From CAIXSC01 sp046349855 (GTDB lineage: Bacteria > Planctomycetota > Planctomycetia > Pirellulales > Pirellulaceae), in the NCBI GenBank assembly GCA_046349855.1, contig JAXMBM010000037.1, positions 5,809 to 69,808 on the forward strand: a DNA stretch of 64,000 nt, given 5' to 3'. Positions within the stretch are counted from its first letter, which is position 1. Each line of letters starts with the position of its first letter. Below, one piece after another: positions 1-9,203 of this stretch. Made by a program: the position numbers and the translations under genes. The notes under the pieces were generated by a model that saw only the letters and a program-made list of their open reading frames with translations, was not told the DNA's origin and did not search any database.

Positions 1-60
1 CGATAGTCAAGTATTTTTCCTTGCGCAAGAGTATCGGCTGAGTCGGGGTGGGGAGTTGAG

Positions 61-669
61 TCAGGAGGGGAGGCGAAGGGGGGTGAGATCGGCGGTGACG
101 GTGTCGAATACGCCGCAATGGCCCTCGCAGAGGGCTCCGACGACCACGAAAAAGCGGCCCGGGGCAAGTCGGACGGGGGACTCACCGGCCCACTCCAGGG
201 TTCGCTCGGGGGTGACGATTCGCCAGCGGTGCAGGTGGCCGGAGAAGAGGAAACGTTGGGGGGCAGCGGCGAAGATGCGAGCGCGGCGCTCGGAGGAGTC
301 GGGTGGGCCCTCGTAGAAGTTGATGTCCCCGGGGTCGCACGGATCCAACCAGGGTTCGACATGGGCAAAGCGGCATTCGCCGAGTTCCACGTGGGGAAGC
401 AGGCTGCGGAGGAAGTCGCACGCGGCGGCCGGATAGTGGGCCAGGAGGGCGGGGTCGGGTTGATGGCAGAAGCCCAGGTCGTGATTCCCCCAGACGCCCA
501 CGACGGCCGCCTCGTGCAGCAAGCGGCAGGTTGTTGCAAGCTGCTGGCCGGTGTCAAGCACGTCGCCGAGAAAGACGATTTGGTCGACCTGTTCCCGTTT
601 CAAGAGTTGCAGGGCCTGGGTGAGTCGGGGGACATCTTCGTGGATGTCGGAGAGCAGGCCAAGTTTCAT
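61..669 (-). CDS. Calcineurin-like metallophosphoesterase
   Basis: Predicted cytoplasmic phosphoesterase of 202 residues. The family's metal ligands are visible: SDIHED near the N-terminus, FLGDVLD around residue 36, GNHD around residue 62 and a late SGHLHRW. These are the D-x-H, GD, GNHD and GHxH blocks that bind two metal ions. I start at 669 (MKLGLLSDIH) because the metal motif begins seven residues in and the longer reading frame adds only low-complexity sequence. The substrate cannot be told from sequence. The YfcE/UPF0025 group of small phosphodiesterases is the closest fit. Confidence 0.85.
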   Translation of the reverse strand: MKLGLLSDIHEDVPRLTQALQLLKREQVDQIVFLGDVLDTGQQLATTCRLLHEAAVVGVWGNHDLGFCHQPDPALLAHYPAAACDFLRSLLPHVELGECRFAHVEPWLDPCDPGDINFYEGPPDSSERRARIFAAAPQRFLFSGHLHRWRIVTPERTLEWAGESPVRLAPGRFFVVVGALCEGHCGVFDTVTADLTPLRLPS

Positions 670-707
670 GGGAGGTGACGGGTGAACTCGTCCGGGTCCC
701 GGTGCGA

Positions 708-2507
708 TCATTCCCAGCGGATGTCGTCCAGAAAGAAGACCACGGGCTGTCCAGAGCTGGCGGTGGTCCAAAAAAAGGCGGTCTTGATGCGGGTCAGCGA
801 GCTGTTGGCGGGGAGAGGTTCGAGGGGGATTTCGAAGGTCTGCCAGTCGCGCGTCAGTGGGACTTTTTCGAGGTTGCGGCGTGCCGTATCGGCATAACGT
901 TTCTCGGGACCGATGAGTCCGAAGCCGAACGAGACGACTTCCTGGCCGGTGGCTCCGCGGGCCTGGAACACGATGCGTTTGGCTCCGGTGAGGTTGAAAC
1001 CGCCGCGCTGATCACCCCAGTCGCGGGCCGGATGTTGCCAGACGACTCCGCCCCAACCGCTGGTCGCCGCGAACTCGCACCGCAGGCAGGTGGCGCCGCG
1101 GAAGGGCTGCTCGCGGTGGGCCGTCTCCAGCCGGATGGACTTGGTGTCCCCCATCCAGCCGGCAGGGATGTAGGTGAGTGGCGTGTCGCTTTCGGCGTAG
1201 AGCACCAGCGGGAGTGAGGCGGGTTGGCCGGCAGCGGTGCGCACCGGGCCGGCTACGCGGATGGGCACGTTGGCGGTGGCGGCGCCGCCGTGAGGATCGC
1301 GGACGGTGACGTAGACGCGGTACAGTCCGCCGTCTCGGGGGAGTTGGAGTTCGGCCCCGCGGGCATCGGCCTGGAGAATGGCCGAGGGGAAGCGTGTTCC
1401 CTGTTCCTCGGCATCGCCACCCGTGCCGTACTGTTCGTCATCGGCGACCAGATCCCAGGAGACGCGCAGCGGGTCGTTTTCGGGATCGGAGCTGTTGAGT
1501 TCCAGCTTCACTTTGCTCCCTGGCTCCACGGCGGCGGGGCCCAGCAGTTTCAGGGTGGCGATTTCGGGGCAACGGTTGGCGGGGGGCTGGCCGGTCCAGA
1601 GCTCGCTCAGCGCGTCCACGGCGGCGAGTCGACTGCCGTCGGCCAGGAGCAGCGAGAACCACGTGGCGGTGACTTCCTGTTTCTGTCCCCAGAGAAAGGC
1701 GTAGGAACCCAGGCACAGATCGGGTTGTCCGCTGACGGCTTGCCGATAGGCGCGGCGATACGCTTCGGCCTTGTCGCCGCTGGTCGGTTCGCGATAGGCG
1801 CCGATCGCGTCGCGGGAGATTTCCCAGATGCCAGGCGGGCCGAACTCGGTAAGGATATACGGCCGAGTGCCACCCAGTTTCCGGTAGCGTTCGCCCACCG
1901 TGGCGGCTCCCGCGTAGGAATTGATCCCCACGATGTCGATGTCCGGGCACAGTTCGTGCAGATGACGAACCTTCTGGCCGCCGAGTTCGGCGATGACCGT
2001 CATGGTGGGATGGTGGGGGTCGAGCGATTTGACGAGCCGCGCGAGGTTGTTGATTTCCGACCAGACCGCTCCGTTCTGTCCCTCCGGGTCTTCCATTTCA
2101 TTCCCCAGCGCCCAGATCAGCAGGGCCGGATGATGCTGGTAACGCTGCACCACCTCCCGGACTTCGGCCCGCTGCCGGATCAGGCTGGCGGCATCCGACC
2201 AGTCGAATCCCTGGCGGACCTGGCCGAGCCAGATACCGGCGGTCACGGTGAGTCCCAGTCGATGAGCTTCGTCCAATTGTTCGCCGAGCCGGTCCGCTCC
2301 CCAGGTGCGGCGCGAGTTTCCGCCGAGTTGTCCGAGGAGCTTGGCGGGGCCGTCGCCACCCGCTCCGCGAATGAAGTAGGGGGCGTCATTGCGCGTCAGC
2401 TGCCAGCGCCCGTCGACCTGGACGACACGCACGCGCGCTGGTTCCGCCTGCACGAAACTCGGCGTCGAGAACAGCAAGGTCAGTGCGAGCGCGCGGCACA
2501 CATTCAT
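708..2507 (-). CDS. Secreted glycoside hydrolase (GH2/GH5-like TIM barrel) with accessory beta domains
   Basis: A 599-residue exported protein with a signal peptide (cleavage near FVQA/EPA, residue 21). A TIM-barrel domain follows. ALGNE (N136-E137) matches the clan A acid/base Asn-Glu pair and ILTEFG (E221) matches the nucleophile strand. After about residue 300 comes an Ig/PKD-like domain with SSDPENDPL, and then a C-terminal beta-sandwich that resembles a carbohydrate-binding module (RIVFQARG, FFLDDIRW). I start at 2507, directly before the hydrophobic leader. Upstream codons are Arg-rich and look non-coding. The substrate is unknown; a plant- or algal-type beta-glycan is only a guess. Confidence 0.75.
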   Translation of the reverse strand: MNVCRALALTLLFSTPSFVQAEPARVRVVQVDGRWQLTRNDAPYFIRGAGGDGPAKLLGQLGGNSRRTWGADRLGEQLDEAHRLGLTVTAGIWLGQVRQGFDWSDAASLIRQRAEVREVVQRYQHHPALLIWALGNEMEDPEGQNGAVWSEINNLARLVKSLDPHHPTMTVIAELGGQKVRHLHELCPDIDIVGINSYAGAATVGERYRKLGGTRPYILTEFGPPGIWEISRDAIGAYREPTSGDKAEAYRRAYRQAVSGQPDLCLGSYAFLWGQKQEVTATWFSLLLADGSRLAAVDALSELWTGQPPANRCPEIATLKLLGPAAVEPGSKVKLELNSSDPENDPLRVSWDLVADDEQYGTGGDAEEQGTRFPSAILQADARGAELQLPRDGGLYRVYVTVRDPHGGAATANVPIRVAGPVRTAAGQPASLPLVLYAESDTPLTYIPAGWMGDTKSIRLETAHREQPFRGATCLRCEFAATSGWGGVVWQHPARDWGDQRGGFNLTGAKRIVFQARGATGQEVVSFGFGLIGPEKRYADTARRNLEKVPLTRDWQTFEIPLEPLPANSSLTRIKTAFFWTTASSGQPVVFFLDDIRWE

Positions 2508-2599
2508 CGGGAGATTTCCCTGGAGGAACCAAAGTCGGAGGGCGGGCCGGAATCGGGACGCCATGGCGGAGGAGGGTGAACGGAGATGTTGTCGGCAGT

Positions 2600-3889
2600 T
2601 CACTCGCTGCGGTCGCCCGTCTGGGGACGATCGGTCAGGCCCAGGATGCGGCCGATCAGTTCGCGATCGTTGAACCGCAATCCTTCGCTGGTGGCTTCGG
2701 CAAACCGCACCACGACCAGCCGGTACTGGGGCAGGACGTAGAGTCGCTGCTTGCCGAGACCGGCGGCCATCATGAGGTGGAGCGGTTTCCCGTCGGGACC
2801 GGTCACTGCGGGTTGCAGAGCGGTTTGGCGCAGGACTCGCCCGATCGGTCCCCCGACGTCGGCCTCGGGGTTGGCGGATCGCAGCCACCATGTCAGACCG
2901 TAGCTCGAGTTGGTGGCGCTCGGCTCAAAGCACTGCGCGAGCAGGTCGGGTTTCAGCAACGGTTTGGCAGGAGCTTCCTGCGGACTGGGACGCAGCTTTC
3001 CCTCATCGACGACCAATTGTCCGAAGCGCGCCCATTCGCGAGCCGTGAGCAACATGCCGCCCGGGAGGTTGGGATTGCCGGCTCGATCGCGGCCGATGCG
3101 TGCCACCGAGATACCGATCGGTTCGAGCAGCCGCAGGCGGAGGTAGTCGAGCGTGGTCTTTTCCGGACGCTCGCTGGCCTGCAGCTTGCGTTGCAGCAGT
3201 TCGCTGAAGGCATAGAAGTGGCTGGGGCCATACTGGAAGCGGGTTCCCGGATCGGTGACGGCGGCCAGTTCGAGAGCGCGTCGGTTGAGATTGTCGGGGC
3301 GGGGAGCGTCTTCGTCGATCCGCAAGCGCTCGGCGCGCTTCGCCGCCCCTTCACCCAGCAGTCGGGCGCCGCTGCGATTGCCCGACAGTTCACGGTCACC
3401 GGACGGGAGGCCCGACGAAAGGGTCAGCAGGTGGCGGACGGTGATCTTCGATTTCCGCGGATCGTCCTTCCATTCGGTGAGAGTGTTGCAGGCCAGTTCG
3501 TCGAGTTTCAGCAAGCCATCCTGCACGGCGAGCATGGCCAGAACTCCGGTGAAGCTCTTCGTGCCGCTGGCCAGCGGGTGCGGCCGTTCGGCGGTCCAGC
3601 CGTCGTCGTACTGTTCGAAGAGGACCTGTCCGTCGCGTTGCACGAGGAGGGCTCGGCCAGCAAATTCGCGCGAGTATTCGGCGGCACGGCGGAAGCGGGC
3701 CAGTTCCTCGTCGGTGGCCAGCGCGCCGCCGGTCGGTACGCCGCTCGGCGGCGCGGTCGCGCTCGGTGGCGGCGCGGTAGGTTGCGGCGCGGTAGGCGGC
3801 GGCGCGGTCTGTGCGGCACACGGGGATGCGGCACACGCAACGAGGAGGAGGAGTGACAGCAACGTTGAGTGACGGTGCCACGATCGCAT
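2600..3889 (-). CDS. Secreted serine beta-lactamase-family hydrolase
   Basis: A 429-residue exported class C beta-lactamase/esterase-like protein. The signal peptide is LLSLLLLVACAASPCAA, and residues 27-50 form a Pro/Ala/Thr-rich linker typical of exported planctomycete proteins. The SxxK nucleophile motif is S108-G-T-K111. A YGPSHFYAF segment occupies the place of the YxN motif. The family includes DD-peptidases, esterases and transacylases as well as lactamases, so antibiotic hydrolysis should not be assumed. It lies downstream of nothing obviously co-transcribed; the gap to the glycosidase is 92 nt. Confidence 0.8.
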   Translation of the reverse strand: MRSWHRHSTLLSLLLLVACAASPCAAQTAPPPTAPQPTAPPPSATAPPSGVPTGGALATDEELARFRRAAEYSREFAGRALLVQRDGQVLFEQYDDGWTAERPHPLASGTKSFTGVLAMLAVQDGLLKLDELACNTLTEWKDDPRKSKITVRHLLTLSSGLPSGDRELSGNRSGARLLGEGAAKRAERLRIDEDAPRPDNLNRRALELAAVTDPGTRFQYGPSHFYAFSELLQRKLQASERPEKTTLDYLRLRLLEPIGISVARIGRDRAGNPNLPGGMLLTAREWARFGQLVVDEGKLRPSPQEAPAKPLLKPDLLAQCFEPSATNSSYGLTWWLRSANPEADVGGPIGRVLRQTALQPAVTGPDGKPLHLMMAAGLGKQRLYVLPQYRLVVVRFAEATSEGLRFNDRELIGRILGLTDRPQTGDRSE

Positions 3890-4435
3890 GGCAGGACTCC
3901 TGGGGGTTCCGCGACGTGCGGGCCGGTTGGTACTCCGCCTGAGTTTCCACTCCGAGTGGATTTCCGTCTTCCTATGGTACCGCAGGTCTCCCGGCCGTGC
4001 TGCAACGGGGGCGGGGAGCGGGGGAGAGAGGGGGCGTCGAGTTCGCGGCGGCGGTATTTTTGTGGTCCATCCGGGTTTCGTGTGGGTTCGGCGGTAAAGT
4101 CAGGCTCTGTCCGACGGTAGTCCGGGTCGTCGCCGCGGTGTGGTTAAGCGCGGCTGGCGCCGCGGGATTTTCGGAGGCATCTCGCAGGTGTCCAAGGATC
4201 TCTCTTTGCAGCGGCCGCTGGCGAAGCCACCCGCCAGCGTCCCGATCAACGTTGGCACTCCCACCTCCAATTCATGGTCGATGACCACTTGGACACCTGC
4301 GAGATGCCTCAACAAATCCTGCGGCGACAGCCGCACCCTATGCATCTCTTTCTCGGACGACCCACAGTAAACCCAGAAGGACCTATTTTTTTCGGGCTGG
4401 CGAACCCGACGGCGTCCCCGAGTGTCTTGACGGGT
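3890..4435. other. Divergent intergenic region with a long inverted repeat
   Basis: This 546-bp gap separates divergently transcribed genes and must contain both promoters, though I cannot place -35/-10 boxes with confidence. It holds perfect 20-nt inverted arms at 4176-4195 and 4289-4308, with imperfect extension outwards. The 93-nt interval could form a cruciform or an RNA hairpin. No convincing gene is seen. A minus-strand frame across 4150-4330 reads as protein-like but is short and unrecognised. Confidence 0.5.
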
Positions 4436-5281
4436 ATGAATACGACTCAACTATCCACGAAGTTTGCCGCCCTGGGGGCTCGCGCCAAGGTACGTCCGCT
4501 GGTACCGCCACAGGTACGTCCGCTGGTACCACCGACTTCACGTCCGGTGCTCAGCGCGGTACGGATCAACATTGGGCACGACCGCCGGGGGGAGTTTTTC
4601 GACATCCAGGTGGCGAGTGAAGCTCGGCTGGAGGTGCTCGACCTGCAGCCGCGTGACCGGCATTTGTTGCTCCTGGTCCGTCAGCCGCCGGACCGGCCCG
4701 GTCTGCCGGACCGCAAGGACAAGTTTCTCTGCGGGCATGACGAGCGGCACTGGTTTGTGGCGGGGGTGCCGGAGGTGGCGGGGGTCAGCAGCGTGGTAAC
4801 GGCCAAGGAGGCGCTCAAGCCGAACCTGGTGCGGGAGCTCGAGCGGGGTCAGCGCGGGCCCTTGCAGCGGCGGCAGCGGCGGCGGACGACGACCTTTGTG
4901 CGGCAGGGGGAGTGGTTTTTCGTGCCGGTGTCTGGGGTGAAGGTGGTGGAGAAGTGGGTCTTGCGGAACGAACCGATCCGGCGTGGTGCCGGCAAGCCGC
5001 ACTACTGCGAGTTCCTTTATCGTCAGGGTGGTACGACGGTCTATGTCTGCGGACGCCATCCCAACGGACTCACCACGGAGGAATACAAGGAACTGCTGCG
5101 TCGGGAACCGGCGGCGGTGAGGTGGCGTTGGCAGGTGATGCGGCGGAACCCGCTCGTCCTGGTTCGGGGCCGAGTGTCGCATCCGGATCACGCGACGATT
5201 GAACTCGACGGCTGGCATCGCGTAGAGATGAATACGGAGCACCTGTCGCGCGCTCAGGCGTCCGTGGCTTTTCTCGATTAG
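4436..5281 (+). CDS. Conserved hypothetical protein
   Basis: A 281-residue, soluble, basic protein with no signal peptide or membrane segment. I start at the ATG at 4436 because the upstream part of the open frame is low complexity. The N-terminus has a short duplicated VRPLVPP motif. The middle contains KFLCGHDERHWFVA, and the C-terminal half is Arg/Trp-rich. I do not recognise a named domain, and no neighbour shares its strand. The cytoplasmic location is inferred from the absence of a leader. Confidence 0.65.
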   Translation: MNTTQLSTKFAALGARAKVRPLVPPQVRPLVPPTSRPVLSAVRINIGHDRRGEFFDIQVASEARLEVLDLQPRDRHLLLLVRQPPDRPGLPDRKDKFLCGHDERHWFVAGVPEVAGVSSVVTAKEALKPNLVRELERGQRGPLQRRQRRRTTTFVRQGEWFFVPVSGVKVVEKWVLRNEPIRRGAGKPHYCEFLYRQGGTTVYVCGRHPNGLTTEEYKELLRREPAAVRWRWQVMRRNPLVLVRGRVSHPDHATIELDGWHRVEMNTEHLSRAQASVAFLD

Positions 5282-6339
5282 CGCTCGGACAGCACCCCTG
5301 AGGCAAAGGCCGGGTGAGGGACCGCGCGGTGACTCGCGCGTTGGCGAGGGCGACTCGGTCTGGGAGCTCGACCAACACGCCCGCATGATCGCGATCCGCG
5401 AGCAACTTGCAAACCGTTCCGGGCCACGCCAGCGCGGCCAGCCCAGCATCTCGGATTGGCGCGGTACGCGGATCCGGGCGAGTCCACGGACTGGGACGGA
5501 AGCGTCGACGCCCAGCAGCGGAACCCAGGCCACCATGTCGCGTTGGGATTGACGAGCGAGCTCGCCACGGGAAAGTACTGCGAGCACGCTCGACATGTCC
5601 GCATCTTCGGTCACCGCGATCGGCAGCAAAACAAGCGCCGGAGCAAGAGCAACCACGAATTACACGGAGAACACGGATAAGACAAACAAGTGGTGACGTC
5701 GTCCCGCGATCAACGCTTTCCCAGAAGGCGCGGCCGATGACTTGATCCGTGCCATCCGTGTTATCCGTGGTCAAAGCCCCCTGGGTGAAGCCGTACATTA
5801 ACCCGGACCCGCAACCAATCGGAGCGATCAATGATGCAAGATCGCTCGGCATCGAACTGAGGACGGATCAACACGGTTAGCGTTTAAGCCGGCGAACCTG
5901 TGTTTCTGCCGCTCGACATACTCGACGCTACGGAATCGGTGCGGGAGATGGTTCATCCGGGCGGTCGTCTAGTGCGAGTGGTCGGTCGTCGAACATCGCT
6001 TCCCTGAAGCAGGTGCTCCTGACGCTCGATGGACGAGTTGCTCGAAGATCACCTTCGCGTCTCAGGCTCGCGTGGTGCAGTGCCCTCAGGCAGTGAACAT
6101 GCGCAAGAGAGTTTCCCGGCTTGGTTACGCTCGTCGAATCGGCTTGGCACCAAGATCTCCTCTCGCCGAGCGCAGTCGTCAGCTCGCGTCGTTACGATTC
6201 GCCTGAGCTGCGTCGAACTCGATTCGGTCACCACTGAGGTGAATCACGCCGTCATGAAACGAGACTGCCGGGACGACGACGTCTTTGAACTGGCCGAACG
6301 CCTCGAATTCGTCTTTGATACGGCGAACGTCCTGCGCCG
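5282..6339. other. About 1 kb without a convincing gene
   Basis: Several frames stay open here, but none starts well or matches a family I know, and composition suggests decayed coding DNA. The region holds copy 1 of the 303-bp dispersed repeat (5595-5897). A short plus-strand frame just after the repeat (about 5890-6005) reads as a protein C-terminus without a start, which may be another gene remnant. Confidence 0.45.
5595..5897 (+). repeat. 303-bp dispersed direct repeat, copy 1
   Basis: It is identical to 32691-32993 except for about six substitutions, in the same orientation, 27 kb away. It contains alternating forms of the ATCCGTG word that form internal inverted repeats, including cacggataagac near one end and tgatccgtgcc/ttatccgtgg later. 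No transposase is inside. It is either a non-autonomous mobile element or a duplicated intergenic block. Confidence 0.85.
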
Positions 6340-6975
6340 TTACTCGCGCGCGTCCCCTTCTTTGGCGGCGGGCACATGGCGCGATTCGGCGTCGACCAGG
6401 CGGTGGGAGAAGTAGGCGGCGGGAATGGCCAGGAAGAGCAGTCGGCTGGCGTCGATGTTGATGAACGACACGATGATGGCGGCCAGGCTGATGAGCGGCG
6501 TCATGGCGATCCGCCAACTCATGCTCGACACCGTTTGGGCCGACAACGTGGGGGAGACCAGTCGCCGTCCACGCGTGGCATAGGTCCAGATGGCCAGCAG
6601 CAGCAGACCGCAGATGGCTTGCGTCGTGGCGTACAGGACCATGGCCAGTTCATCGTGGCGGTACGAGGCCTGCAGTCCGGTCGGGAAGGGAACGAACGAG
6701 ATACACAGAAGGAACAGTCCGTTCAACGCCACGAAGCGCCGGTCGACGTGCGTCACGTGATGATGAATCACGTAGTGCTGCAGCCAGTACGTGCCAACCA
6801 GGATGAAGCTGCTGATGTAACCCAGGAGCGGGTGAAAGGCCTGTTCCAGGTATTCCAGCAACTTCTGCTCGGGGACGTCGTGCACCGACGGCACTTCCAG
6901 GCCGAGGACGAGCAAGGTGATGGCGATGGCGATCACACCATCGCAGAAGGCCAGCAGGCGTTCGGGCTTGTACAT
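6340..6975 (-). CDS. TMEM175-family (DUF1211) potassium channel-like membrane protein
   Basis: A 211-residue inner-membrane protein. The family hallmark in the first helix, F-S/C-D-G-V followed by AIAITLLVL, is present as FCDGVIAIAITLLVL at residues 10-24. About six hydrophobic segments follow, which fits one bacterial TMEM175 repeat. Bacterial members form tetrameric K+ leak channels. Serine is the usual second residue of the FSD motif; it is cysteine here. The gene stands alone on the minus strand. Confidence 0.85.
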   Translation of the reverse strand: MYKPERLLAFCDGVIAIAITLLVLGLEVPSVHDVPEQKLLEYLEQAFHPLLGYISSFILVGTYWLQHYVIHHHVTHVDRRFVALNGLFLLCISFVPFPTGLQASYRHDELAMVLYATTQAICGLLLLAIWTYATRGRRLVSPTLSAQTVSSMSWRIAMTPLISLAAIIVSFINIDASRLLFLAIPAAYFSHRLVDAESRHVPAAKEGDARE

Positions 6976-7089
6976 GTCGGGAGCCGTGATGAGTTGAGAA
7001 AGAAGAGAATCGCAGGGAGCCAGCCGTAGGGAGGACGCGATGATCGCCGCCCGGAGAACGTGGTGCCGAGCGGCGACGGAATCGAGGAT

Positions 7090-7395
7090 TCAAGGTACTT
7101 TGCGGAAGATGCCAAACACGAACGGTTGAGTCTGACCGGCGGGGGTCCGGTGATCGTACGATCGCTCGTCGATCAGGCGGAACGATGGTCCGAGTGCGGC
7201 ATTCAGAGTGGCCACATCATAGCGGCAGACCGGCAGGCCGCTGCATCGCTCGGGACCGTGCGTCGCGAACGTTCCCAGGATGAGATGTCCGCCGGGAGAG
7301 ACCGCACGTTCGGCCGCAGCGCGATAGCGCTGCCGATCCGCGGGGTCGGTAAGGAAGTGAAACACGGTGCGGTCCTTGGTTCGATAGACTTCGTC
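7090..7395 (-). pseudogene. C-terminal remnant of a class I SAM-dependent methyltransferase
   Basis: The frame encodes VFHFLTDP, then SPGGHLILGTF and DERSYDHRTPAGQTQPF, which are the late strands of a small methyltransferase. The SAM-binding glycine motif of the N-terminal half is absent. Family-like sequence begins abruptly within a few codons of the arsC stop, suggesting an internal deletion that removed the first half of the gene. An internal ATG gives a 91-residue ORF, but this would lack the cofactor site. Confidence 0.6.
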
Positions 7396-7848
7396 TCAGT
7401 GGCGCTGCCGCGCGACCTGATCGAGCAGATGCGGCAATTGTTGCTCGACAAAGTGCCGAATCTCGTCGCGCACTCGGCGATAGTGTCCCAGTGCTTCTTC
7501 CTCGGTCGCGGCCGATGCAGCCAACCGCGGCGGATCATCGAACCCCACATGCACAACGCGGGCTCGGCCCAGGAACGCCGGACAGTGCTCGTCCGCGTGC
7601 CCGCAGACAGTCACGACCAGATCAAAGGGGACGGAGGCGAGCGAATCGGCGACCTTGGACGTGTGTCCCGACAGATCGACTCCCGACTCACCCATCACAC
7701 GGACCGCGTGCGGGTTCATGCCATGGGCCGTGATACCGGCCGAAAACGGTTCGAGGCGGGCACCGAGCAGGTGTCGAGCCCAGCCTTCCGCCATCTGGCT
7801 GCGACAGGAATTCCCTGTGCAGAGAAACAGAACCTTGAGTTTTTGCAT
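7396..7848 (-). CDS. arsC: Arsenate reductase, thioredoxin-coupled low-molecular-weight phosphatase type
   Basis: A 150-residue cytoplasmic enzyme reducing arsenate to arsenite. The P-loop CTGNSCRSQMAEG carries the nucleophile Cys10 and Arg16. The redox pair is present as VCGHADEHC, spaced like the Cys82/Cys89 pair of the Staphylococcus/Bacillus type, and a late DDPP loop carries the acid. That extra pair argues for arsenate reductase rather than a tyrosine phosphatase. No arsB/acr3 or arsR is adjacent; a methyltransferase remnant follows directly. Confidence 0.85.
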   Translation of the reverse strand: MQKLKVLFLCTGNSCRSQMAEGWARHLLGARLEPFSAGITAHGMNPHAVRVMGESGVDLSGHTSKVADSLASVPFDLVVTVCGHADEHCPAFLGRARVVHVGFDDPPRLAASAATEEEALGHYRRVRDEIRHFVEQQLPHLLDQVARQRH

Positions 7849-8041
7849 AAGTGCGTCGGTGGCTTCCCTGCGCCCATCTGCGCTCGCCTGCCGCCACGTG
7901 CTGCACCGCAGCAGTCGGCAGGTTCTTCAAGGTAGCACTCAACGCCGTCATCGGCCATGGCCATCGCGGGCCGGAATCTACGACGAACGGTTCCTCACCT
8001 GACCTCCGCTGCCGCCAGCAGCCTGCGCCCGGTCACGCGCG

Positions 8042-8824
8042 TCACCGACCCGGGCCCATCCGTTGCAGCGCCGATCGGGGGGGGAGGTGGAGTGGTACGC
8101 GAGTCACGTGATCCGGTTTCCGCTTCCTGTCAAAGGTGACCTGGCAGAGCACTCCTGAGGTTTCCGCGAAAGCGCTCGTGGATTGCTCGGTCGTGGACGA
8201 GGGAGGCAAGTTCTGCGGAAAATGTCTGACCTGAACCTTCTCCGGTGGAACCGTCAGGGCGCCGAACGGGTGCGCCGCGTGAAGGGTGAGAATGGCCGCC
8301 GTGGCCGTGCGGAAGTCGTCGTCGGTACGGAGGGGCAACAGGCCGGTTCCGTAGTCGGCCGCCGTATTGAGAACGTGGAACTGCCCATCCGCTTCCCGGC
8401 GGACCGTTACCGATAACTTGGTTTGTCGGAAGGCTGTGAGTGCCTCTCGGTATTCCACCTGGCGTGGCGAATCCGGGCTCACGGGTATGCCGCTATACGG
8501 AAAAGGCGGTTCCTGGGAGTACACGCGATAGAATCTGGTCGTCCCGTACGCGGCGCGGATGACCGGCGAGTCCACCCGCGATGGCCCCGATTCCCAGGTG
8601 CGGTCCGGATAGGCCTTCCGGAGGTAGGCCTCCACCTGCCGACACGCCTCGGCGTCGTCCTCGGCGGCGTCCTCCGCGTCGTCCTCGACATCGGCCTGGG
8701 CGGGAACCTCCATGGCGCTGCCGGTTGCGAGTGGCAGGACAGCCGCCCCGGTGCCCAGGAGCATGATCAGGGGACTTGCCAGGAGACGAAGAGAGCGGGT
8801 CTGCCGTTGTGGTAGTGCCGACAT
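8042..8824 (-). CDS. Exported hypothetical protein
   Basis: A 260-residue protein starting at MSALPQ. An AAGGTGA-like ribosome site lies just upstream. Residues 14-37 form a hydrophobic signal segment, followed by a very acidic Asp/Glu/Ala stretch (ADVEDDAEDAAEDDAEA) and a mixed alpha/beta domain that I do not recognise. It is divergent from the 9204 gene, and the 379-bp interval carries direct repeats. Periplasmic or envelope location is inferred from the leader only. Confidence 0.6.
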   Translation of the reverse strand: MSALPQRQTRSLRLLASPLIMLLGTGAAVLPLATGSAMEVPAQADVEDDAEDAAEDDAEACRQVEAYLRKAYPDRTWESGPSRVDSPVIRAAYGTTRFYRVYSQEPPFPYSGIPVSPDSPRQVEYREALTAFRQTKLSVTVRREADGQFHVLNTAADYGTGLLPLRTDDDFRTATAAILTLHAAHPFGALTVPPEKVQVRHFPQNLPPSSTTEQSTSAFAETSGVLCQVTFDRKRKPDHVTRVPLHLPPRSALQRMGPGR

Positions 8825-9203
8825 CGGGTCACCTTGAGGAGAGCTTTGTGTCTGGGACCAATCCGTCACTGCACACGGGGCCCGACGTATTTTCTTGACC
8901 ACCGTATCTCTTGACCACCGTATCTTTCGACGACCGGGGTTCGGGCAAAGTTCCCCGGATTCCGGAACTGGCGAGTGGCTATTGCGCTCGGGTCCACGAC
9001 GATCCTGCTTGTGTGGGATTTGCACCGCTGACTATAGTGGGGGCCGCGCGTGGCCGTTACCGGGGCGGAGCATCGTCTGGGCATCGTCTGGGCATCGTCT
9101 GGGCGACGTCGCAGGATGTGCCACGCAGCTCGCACCTGCGGCCGAGCGACGTGGACGGCGGACGAGTGTCAGTGTGAGGTGACGCGGAAAGGGACCACGG
9201 GTT
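8825..9203. other. Divergent promoter region with direct repeats
   Basis: A 16-bp word, cttgaccaccgtatct, occurs twice in tandem at about 8894 and 8909. A 12-bp word, gcatcgtctggg, occurs about three times at 9068-9105. Position between divergent genes makes these candidates for regulator-binding sites, but no regulator is identified. Confidence 0.4.

Noticed and set aside
5283..5656. Protein remnant on the minus strand starting in the 303-bp repeat
   Set aside because: The frame starts like a signal peptide, but no recognisable domain follows and several frames look equally plausible.
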